From: Cololabis saira
Taxonomy: Eukaryota > Chordata > Actinopteri > Beloniformes > Belonidae
NCBI RefSeq assembly: GCF_033807715.1
Contig: NC_084590.1
Coordinates: 5,137,593 to 5,201,592 of the forward strand
DNA length: 64,000 bases
Direction of reading: 5' to 3'
The translations under genes and the position numbers were made by a program. Below are positions 55,641 to 64,000 of this stretch, piece by piece. The notes under the pieces were generated by a model. That model saw nothing but the letters and a program-made list of their open reading frames with translations, was not told where the DNA came from and made no database searches. Position 1 is the first letter of the stretch. Each line of letters opens with the position of its first letter.

Positions 55641-56348
55641 ATTTTCAGGTTCAAATTTTATTTTCAAATTAGCAAAACTTTTGGCCTTGATTTGGCTCCA
55701 TACATTTTTACGGCTTTGACTGCTTTACGGCATACGTCACTTCCCCCTCCTTCTCAATTCGTAGTGGAGACCAAAGCTGGGCAGGGCGTGGAGCGCAGAG
55801 CTCAGCAGAAGCTGGTATCGTGGCCCAAGCAGCGGAAAAACCCAAGAAAATAAAAGTTTTATCGGAGGAGACGAAAAAAAGAAAGCGGGAGAGTAACAAG
55901 CTAAGCGTTCATTCAGTATCAAAACAAATGCGACGGGGACAGGAGTTTTCCGGCAGTACGCGCTGGTGCTCATGGTAAATGTAGTTCTTTCTGGTAAAGC
56001 ACTACCGCTTTTGTCCAAAGGAGCCGCCAAACTCAACAAAAGCTGAAAGTTACATAGTGCTGCTTTGGCACAGCGCTCTGTGACGACACCTTGTCCAATT
56101 ACAGACGACCTAACAGACGTAACCTTATTTGAAAAGTGTTTCTCCAACTTATTATAACTGCGTTTATTTGTATTGAATAGTTGCATAACTGTTATTATAC
56201 ATATTATACATCATAGCAAACAACTTATCTTGTATTCACCAAGAATGCGCCATAGATTGTAAAACCAACCACTGATTTCTGAACAGCGGCTTTAAAGCCT
56301 CTTCTTCTTTTTACGAGGTGCAGCCATGATCTTTGGCCTCCTGTTTGT
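55641..56348. other. No gene seen
   Basis: Minus-strand frame 55737-56186 has no recognisable domain. Near 56325 a minus-strand ATG opens a short Lys-rich peptide (MAAPRKKKK) and stops at once; probably chance. Confidence 0.35.
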
Positions 56349-56453
56349 CAGAGTTAGTGGCTACCAGCTCAGAGTTAGTGGCTACCAGCTCAGAGTTAGT
56401 GGCTACCAGCTCAGAGTTAGTGGCTACCAGCTCAGAGTTTGTGGCTACCAGCT
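56349..56453 (+). repeat. 21-bp minisatellite, five units
   Basis: Unit CAGAGTTAGTGGCTACCAGC plus T; the fifth unit has one change. The period is a multiple of three, so frames stay open (ELVATSS). Confidence 0.92.
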
Positions 56454-58187
56454 CCTTCAGCACATCCCTCCAAAGTTGCAGAGCTGCCTGCAGACATTTC
56501 CAGCAGGATGTTTCATCTTTGACTCAATGTGGCAACATTAAAAATGATTGCTGTGTTTAGCCGGGTCAGTACTAAGGGCTGTAAACATGTTTGTTTCTGC
56601 TCTAAAGTTGGACTTTTTAACATGGGAGTCAATGAAGGTTGAGTGGCCTTTGCAGCCGGCCTCTCTGTCGGCCGGGCAAAGGACCGCACCAAATCCTCGC
56701 TCCACATGAGCCACCAGGACGCAGATCTTTCCTGGAAAAACTGCCGCAATCACTGTCCTTAGTTCCCGAAAGGTTAAAACATATCGTCAAGTGGAAGGGT
56801 GACCAAACACACTTACATTCTGGATTTATTTTAACTTCTCAAACACAAGAGAAGCTTCTCAAGTACAGATAATGAAGAACCATTGTCTTTGTACAATCAC
56901 ATGTACACAGGTGTCCACACACACACACGTCTGGTCATAATATAAACTGAGCCTGAGATTAAAACGGCGTATGCACATGTATTACGCACACACGCTCTAT
57001 TTAGCATCTACGAAGGCTTGTAAACACCTCAAATGGGAAGCCAGTTTCTGATGTTTGCCAGCTAAACTTCACGGCTCCGTCACAGTCACTGGCTCCCTCT
57101 TAGATGTTAGCAGCGATCGCTTTGGTGTGCGTCTTGGTGCATTTGTGTTTGTGTGTGTGTGTGTGTGTGCGTGTGTGTGCTGCGCTCTCAGGAGAGGCAC
57201 AGCTCGTTGGGTTTCTCAATGGAGGTTGTCTCCTGTACTTGGCTGTGAGTGTGTGCAAGTGTGACTTTGGTAAATGTGCATGTGCGCTGTGAAAACAACC
57301 TGTTGGTGGCTTGTATTATGTCTTGGCTTTCAAGTATATGGAGTTTCATATCAGCTCAATCCATCTAGTTTCCTTTTCCAGATCGCTACACATGCACATG
57401 AACAAACACGCTTTCTTGTGTGTGTCTGTTTGCGCCCTGGCCCTGCAGGATTTATTGTTGTTCACCCCTGCAGCTCAGAGTAAATGGATGACGTATTAGC
57501 CTTGTTTTCTGTCCTCCTATTGTCTGAGGTTCATCTGGAAGTGTTTTAAAGGCTGATGGATCTCCAGTGTGGGATGCTCTGAATCATTCAGACTCCACAC
57601 AACAGTATTTCCATTGTTTATTTATTTATTTATTTTTATCTCAGTGTGCTTTCACCGTCTGGTTGGCTGAAAGTGGGAGATCAAAAGAAACAGGAGATTA
57701 GTTGGTACAAGAAGAGGCCTGCCAGAGAAACTCTGGGATTTTTGCTGGCCACCGGTGAAATGTGGATAACAGTCAAGCCTTCATTTTTTATCATATTTGA
57801 TGTTCTAAAAATTGCCTTGCAGAAGTACAGAAGGTTTTACAAATATTAAGCTGACAGTAGAAATAACCTTTCCATCGCTCAAGATTAGTGATGCTTGTTG
57901 CTCTCTGCTCTTTGAGTTTCACCTCCACACTTTTCTCATCACGTTGTTTTGCAGAAATGTAGTTCAGCTGAAGTCGTTGCCCATGGTTGGGAAACGGCTA
58001 TGGTCAGTGTCCGTTTGCAGACAAAACACAGTCACATTTAACACATCAGGACAGATGTTGGAGGTGAAAGTTACCTTAAACCAAAGTAGAGATCATTTCA
58101 CAGGCATGTTTGTGTGAGTGTGTGTGTGGACACTGGGAGAGGTGGACTAGTATCAGTTTTTTAGTTTGTTGTGGGAGAAATGATATA
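56454..58187. other. No gene seen
   Basis: Unique-looking; short (TG)n at 57147-57178. Scattered short open frames without domains. Confidence 0.4.
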
Positions 58188-58720
58188 CGGAAGAGTATCA
58201 GGGCCATGGAGTAGAAAAGAAAAAAAAAATGTATTATGCACTTCGAGAAAAAAGTGGAAATGTCGAGATTAATGTTGAAATACAATTTCAAGAATAAAGT
58301 CAAAATTTCGTGAATAAAGTCGAAATTTAGCCTTTTTTCTCAACATTTCGACTTTTTTCTCGAAATTGTACTTCAACTTTATTCTCGACATTTCGACTTT
58401 TTTCTCAACATTTCGACTTTTTTCTCAAAATTGTACTTCAACTTTATTCTCAAAATTTCAACTTTTTTCTCAACATTTCGACTTTTTTCTCAAAATTGTA
58501 CTTCAACTTTATTCTCAACATTTCGACTTTTTTCTCAACATTTCGACTTTTTTCTCGACATTTCGACTATTTTCTCGAAATTGTACTTCAACATTAATCT
58601 CAACATTTCAACTTTTTTCTCAGCATTTCGAATTTTTTTCTCGAAGTGCACAATGAAAAAAAAATCTTCCTCTAAAATATTATTTTTATTTTTCTCCTGC
58701 CTGGCCCTAATACTCTTCCG
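58188..58720. mobile_element. Fold-back MITE family E, longest copy
   Basis: Termini CGGAAGAGTATCAGGGCC and GGCCCTAATACTCTTCCG. The right arm has several tandem ATTTCGACTTTTTTCTC modules, so the element has grown by internal tandem duplication. Confidence 0.85.
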
Positions 58721-59596
58721 TAATGATACCATCCTCTATGATGGTGTTTTACCATTAGATGATGTTCCCCTGTAGGAAATGTGTGTATGGCTCTGTAAGT
58801 GCGGGAGGAGAGACGTCATTTCAAGGGCGTCTTGCAGCCATTTTAGTTTCACACAAGTCTGTCCATCTTCTGTCAGTTTGGGTACATTTAAAAGAGTTTA
58901 AGTCAGGGAGGGCATTGTACTTTGTATGACTATGAATGAATTTAGTCTTTCTGTTTTGTGTGGATGTGACTGCTCATCTCACAGTGTGTGATTGTACGAC
59001 TTGTGTGTGCGATTGTGTGTGTTTGTGTTGGCCGAGGCCAGCAGAGATCGATGGTCTGTAAAGTGGATTCCTTATTGGCCTGTTTGCTTTGGCAGCTCTT
59101 GAAAGAAACCCACTGATTACAGTCCCAGATGTGTCACACACATGCATGCATATTCACTCGCACACATATGCACACGCACCGCATTGTGTTGCCTGCTTTC
59201 ATGTCTGTGTACGAGTATGCGGCTCTCGGAATCTTCACGACTGTACGCAGCAGGCCCTCCCTCTCTCTTTCACACACACACACACACACACACTTGCGTT
59301 TACATTAAAGGGTTTTTCTTTTTAAATGTCTTTAAATAGGGTTTTGTGTCGTTGTTGTCACATTTTGTTTGTTTTGTGTGTGTGTTGCGGACACTTGGGA
59401 AGTCTGCAGTTAGTTTGATTGAAGAGAGCTCATTAGGAGGATCGATGGCAGTAACAGATGTGTCAAACATCTACGGAAACAACATGGAAATAGTGTAAGT
59501 TTAGCTTTTAGCATGATTTTAAAACTGTCAAATCTCTACTGCTTATCTCACGGAAGTGTATTGCCTGTTCTTAGGACCCTCCCACTTATATTTAAT
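58721..59596. other. No gene seen
   Basis: Unique-looking; a short (AC)n at 59272-59293. Confidence 0.4.
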
Positions 59597-60116
59597 GACT
59601 GCGTTTACATGCAATTTTTAAAAAACCCAATATGAGCCCTGGGTTACTGCTTTTAAAACCCGAATATTGGGTCATGTAAACACCAAACGGAATATCCCCA
59701 TCAAACGGAAAAGGAATTTGTTTTCTGCACATGCTCTGTTCACAAGGAATCCTGGTCTTTTGAGTCCAGGAAGTTCTTCTAAACACGGAGAAACACAAGA
59801 CCAGGAGGAGACTAATCACTTCATAAATGTAATGAAGGATATGAACATTTCTGCATTTGTAGACGGTAGAAAGTACCGGGATAGAAGATTTACAAGAAGG
59901 TGAGAGAAAAGTTGCGCGAAGCAGCATTTGTTTTGAATTTAGATACAGGAAGAAGAAGCAGAAATGACGGGAATTGCGTCATCACGTTCTCCACGCGTCA
60001 CTGGTTTGATCCAGATATCCCAAATGATTAATTACCATGTAAACAGAATATTCCCAATGTTTCAGTAACCGGAATATTAGCAATAACCCGAATTTTGACT
60101 GCATGTAAACGTAGTC
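59597..60116 (-). mobile_element. TIR element family A, copy 6
   Basis: The termini are GACTGCGTTTACATGCA and GACTGCATGTAAACGTAGTC. Myb/SANT-like remnant on the plus strand at about 59785-59930 ([24 protein letters not shown]), then a frame break; it lacks the extra coding segment of copy 2. Confidence 0.85.
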
Positions 60117-60159
60117 ACTGATGCCCACTAAATACATCACATGCACGTGGAGTCAAACT

Positions 60160-60570
60160 GTGAGGATCATGTTCCTCAATGTCTCCAACACCATCCAGCC
60201 TGCATTACTACCTAATAAACTCCAGAAGACCCCAAAAGATGCCTCCACAACCACCTGGGTTACTGACTAGCTGAGCTACCGAGCACAGTTCCACCATGGT
60301 TGTGTATCGGAGCAGGTGGTCAGCAGCACAGGAGCACCACAGGGCACTGTACTCTCACCACTCACACTCCCAGTACATGTCCTGTTCTGTCCTCTGCAGA
60401 AATACGCAGATGACTCTGCAGTTGTGGGTGTATCAGGGATGGAAAAGAGACTGGGTAGGGAGGACTACTGGACCACTCTGTGGCACGGTGTGGAAACATC
60501 ACCTCATCTTGAATGTGAACAAGACAAAGATAATGGTTGTGGGTTTTTGGAGAGCCGGGAATATATATAT
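60160..60570 (+). pseudogene. Rex1/Babar-like LINE reverse transcriptase fragment
   Basis: The frame from 60160 reads LNVSNTIQPALLPNKL, an in-frame TAG, then RAQFHHGCVSEQ, STGAPQGTVLSPL (RT block 4) and QKYADDSAVVGVS with the catalytic ADD. After about 60480 a one-base shift continues as KHHLILNVNKTKIMVVGFWR. This order matches fish Rex1-type (CR1-related) LINE RTs. One stop and at least one frameshift show it is dead. The boundaries of the insertion are not visible. Confidence 0.75.
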
Positions 60571-63111
60571 CTCCTTACAGATTGTTGTTGCTCTTGAGAG
60601 GAATCTGGAGTTTTCAGGCGTTACCATGGGGCGAAGAGCAGTGAGGTTTTTGTGCTGTGTTTATGTGCTATGGAGGACCCACAATTTAAAAGAAAAAACA
60701 ACTCAACATCATAGGCAATGTGATGGTTCTTGCCTTTAGACACATGATGTGTAGAGTGGTTGGGGTTAGAACCTTAGGTTGTTGCTCAGCTTTAGCTCTT
60801 TAATTATAGCAAAAGAAAAGCTACAGCATAGCATGAACTAAAATATTAATCATCCCTTTCTCTTTCAATCTAGCCATCCATTAATTTTCTTTATCCTGTT
60901 TGGTGTAACAGCTCAACTAAACTCTATGTAAGTAGAGGGTGAACAGCTGTCATGGGGATACACCATGGACACGACGAACAAGACAAACAAGTGTGTACAT
61001 TCACACTCAGATTCCCCTTTCAAATCAGTTTGGACTCAACATTCAACCTAAAAAAAAAGTATGATTTGGACTGTGTGAGAAGGCCACAGTATGTGACATA
61101 AAAACAGGTGATGTATTTCTGTGTTACACTATGTCTTTTTGACCTGTCTAGAATATACCACCCCTCAAGCCCAACAAAAGCCGGGATAAACTCCAGTCCC
61201 CTATGACCCTGAATAGAATTGAATCAAGTTATTAACATGACGTGAGTGGCTATGGCAGTATCTGTGTGCCTAATGTTGTTAGTATAGAGTCACACTCTCC
61301 TATTAGCATGTCACGTCAACATCAATGCAGAGCTGCTCAACTGCTGTCAAAGATGCCAAGATAGATGAGTAAAAGTATTTGGTGTGTGTGTTTAGGGGCC
61401 ATTGTATCTGCTGACTCTTAGGTGATTCTGGTTTGGTGTGTGTGTGTGTGTGTATTCGTTCATGTGTGTGTTGGCGTGTGTGTGGGCCAATAAACCCTCA
61501 CTTCTGACATTTTTACTGCATGTAAGTAGAGGGTGAATTTACGGTGCCTTTGGAGGTCCAAGTAGGTTTGGCTGGCCATGAGCTGGACACTCTTTTTCTT
61601 AAGTTCACTTTTCCAGTTTTAATCTGACAAATTCTTATATAAATTGCAATGCTTCCTCCATATTTGTTAATATCTAAGTAAAAAAGCCACAGAGAATGTG
61701 CTCACGGAGCCAAGCAACATGTAAATTATACACTGATTAGCCAAAACATCATGACCACCCTCACCTAAAATGTGCTTGGTCTTTTATATGCCTACAAAAC
61801 AGTCACAGTCTGCCATGGTTTGGACTTTTCAATATCTTTGAGGTTTCCTGTGCTATCCTGTGCCATGATGTTGCAACACATTCTTTATATTCTTAAAACT
61901 CTCAGTCATAAACTACTGAGGGTCAGACTTTTTCCAGCTTATTTCCCCATGCCTTTTGGCTTGTCCCTTTCAGTTATAGTTTGTTTCTCCTCACCCCACA
62001 AGCCCGGCTATTTTAAAGATGCAGCCCAGCTCAATCAGCAATGACCACCGTTTAAAGGGAGCCAGGCCTTCACACCTTCAGATTGATCAAATATCCAACG
62101 TATTTGTTCGCTACCATCCATGGTGTATACATTGAAATGTCTGAAGACATATACTTATACACCACAGGAAGGGCACTGAAAGTTAAAAGCGTCAAATTAG
62201 AGTGAGGCCCAGTCTTGTACAAATGGCCTTGTATAGGCAAAAAACAAGTAGATGAGAGAAAAAAAGAGACAAGGTCATTCCCAGGTGGCTGCTTGGCTTC
62301 CAGTACAATTCTCCCCGAGCTTGATGAGGAAATGAAATGGGCCACCCCCCTTCTGTCCAACACAATTAATTCCATGTAAGATGCTTGCTTTTAGACCCAA
62401 GAGAGTCATGATAATGGAGGATTTATTCTGTTAGAATAAAGAGGCCAGAGGGGTAGGGTTGGAGATTTCATAATGTTTTTCTCTCCACTCCAGTTAGCTT
62501 CCACTCGTTCTCTTTCTATCTCTCTGTCCCATTGTCTCTCTCTGTTTCTCCATCTATCTATTTATCTTCCCATCCATCCTCCCTGTTTGTTATTTGGGAA
62601 TTGTCGTTGTGTCTGTCGTTTTTTTGCTAAATTGGAGAACAAAACATTTGAATTTACTGTAGACGGCATAGATGCTAGATGTTTAGATGGGAAAAGTGAA
62701 GTATTCTGTAACCCTGTGGTAATGTAACTGTACATCTGTGTTTATCCCCTCTGGCTCTCTCTGTGGTGTGATAAGGCCAGCTTAGGGACACATTAGGCGC
62801 GGCAGGGTGTTAAGATCAAATGGGATTGTGGAGGATTTCCAGGAAAAGAGGGCTGTGGCTTTGGAGTTGGGAATCCTCTTCATGTACCCCCTAGAGAGGA
62901 AGAAAGCACATACAGTACAAAACTCATCTCTGTTATGAAGACAGTGTGCCACAGCAGGCAGCACCAAGCCCCTGTCCCGACAGTCCGGCCACTCATCCAG
63001 AGCAGAGGAAAAGAAGCAAAAAAACAAACAAGGTGTTTTCTTGAAGCCTTAAAGCTGAAGTCTGAGAACCTTCATACTAAGTTAAGAACAATCATATACA
63101 GTCAAAACAAT
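60571..63111. other. No gene seen
   Basis: Mostly unique-looking. A (TG)n lies at 61433-61453. Open frames at 61772-62044, 62473-62727 and 62782-63249 show no domain I recognise. Confidence 0.35.
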
Positions 63112-63699
63112 GACTACGTTTACATGCAGTCAAAATTCAGGTTATTGCTAATATTCCGGTTACTGGAACATTGGGAATATTCCGTTTACATGGTAATTAA
63201 TCATTTGAGATATCTGGATCAAACCAGCGACGCACGGAGAACATCATGACGCAATTCCCGTCATTTCTGCTTCTTCTTCCTGTATCCAAATTCAAAACAA
63301 ATGCTGCTTCGCGCAACTTTTCTCTCACCTTCTTGTAAATCACACTATCCCGGTACTTTCTACCGTCTACGAATGCAGAAATGTGTGGCCTGGTCTTGGT
63401 TTCTCCGTATTTAGAAGTACGTTCTGGACTCAAAAGACCAGGATTCCTTGAGAACAGAGCATGTGCAGAAAACAAGTTCCTGTTCCGTTTGATGGGGATA
63501 TTCTGTTTGGTGTTTACATGACCCAATATTCAGGTTTTAAAAGGAGGAACCCAGGGCTCATATTGGGGTTTTTAAAAACCCGAACATGAGAAAATTCAGG
63601 TTATTCAAAGGTGTTATTGGCGTTTACATGGCCGTGCAAAACCGGGTTATTGCTAATATTCGAGTTTTAAAAGGGTTATTGATGCATTGAAACACAGTC
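63112..63699 (+). mobile_element. TIR element family A, copy 7
   Basis: The termini are GACTACGTTTACATGCAGTC and GATGCATTGAAACACAGTC. Relative to other copies, about 40 bp are missing near 63384. On the minus strand the remnant reads [20 protein letters not shown] then REAAFV in one frame, so this copy preserves the join that is frameshifted in the others. Confidence 0.85.
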
Positions 63700-63726
63700 A
63701 CTATGTCAAACGGTAACAGAGATCAT

Positions 63727-64000
63727 TCAATTCAATTCAATTCAATTTTATTTATATAGCGTCTAATACAACAGATGTTGTCTCTAGACGCTTTCCAGAG
63801 ATCCAGAACATGAACATAAACATAAACATAAACATAAACATAAACCCCCGAGCAATTATTATATAAACAATGGCAGGTAAAAACTCCCCTAGTGGGAGAA
63901 AAGCCTTAAGCCAAACAGTGGCAAGGAAAAACTCCCCTTTAGGAGGGAAGAAACCTTGAGCAGGACCAGGCTCATAAGGGGGGACCCTCCTGCCGAAGGC
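63727..64000 (-). mobile_element. L2 LINE 3' end, runs off the window
   Basis: Reverse complement of the 3' end at 16280-16549: TTCAATTCAATT tail units, TTTATTTATATAGCGTC, then the conserved 3' UTR. An (ATAAAC)n array is inserted near 63815-63845. The rest lies beyond the window edge. Confidence 0.85.

Noticed and set aside
56326..56560. Gene encoding (ELVATSS)n
   Set aside because: A 21-bp minisatellite keeps frames open; no homology or splice context.

Overview
The window looks like teleost fish genomic DNA. It is AT-leaning, full of dinucleotide and GGAA-type microsatellites, and carries repeat families typical of ray-finned fish: L2 and Rex1-like LINEs, a tRNA-derived SINE, a Gmr1-like LTR retrotransposon, and many fold-back DNA transposons. 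I found no convincing host protein-coding exon, rRNA or tRNA gene. The window is best read as intergenic or deep intronic sequence built from nested transposable elements, with one 500-N assembly gap at 4235-4734. Family labels below rest on termini, target-site duplications and visible protein motifs, not on database searches.

Layout: 0.4-1.1 kb holds the first of four TTAA-flanked, GGAA-rich elements (others at 12.9, 19.1 and 45.5 kb). 3.1-3.9 kb is a large fold-back with GGAA/TTCC arms. Seven copies of a TIR family ('family A', at 4.7, 6.1, 14.4, 23.4, 53.3, 59.6 and 63.1 kb) carry pieces of a Myb/SANT-like DNA-binding protein. Seven copies of a palindromic TA-flanked mariner-like MITE ('family M') lie at 2.4, 5.8, 11.4, 25.2, 33.4, 36.4 and 55.2 kb. 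7.9-9.1 kb is a tandem duplication containing a fold-back element. A 5'-truncated L2 LINE (14.8-16.5 kb) sits inside family-A copy 3. 20.8-21.9 kb is a three-level nest. 27.1-28.2 and 50.9-51.7 kb are large copies of 'family D', a longer nonautonomous repeat. 31.4-32.3 kb is a TIR element with a THAP-domain exon broken by a stop codon. 36.7-42.65 kb is a full-length LTR retrotransposon inserted in a family-M MITE. 46.97-47.40 and 48.87-49.66 kb are paralogous composites in which a fold-back MITE ('family E') sits between repeats of 'family F'.

The one intact long gene is the single 1478-codon gag-pol reading frame of the LTR element on the minus strand. Its domain order is gag, zinc knuckle, protease, integrase, reverse transcriptase, RNase H. 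Integrase comes before reverse transcriptase, which is the signature of the Gmr1 group and the reverse of ordinary Ty3/gypsy. Its 727-bp LTRs read as identical and are flanked by ATGAC duplications, so the insertion appears recent. Everything else with coding character is a remnant: L2 RT C-terminal half, Rex1-like RT, Myb/SANT, THAP. Several insertions can be ordered from their nesting, and one mariner-MITE insertion has a matching empty site elsewhere in the window.
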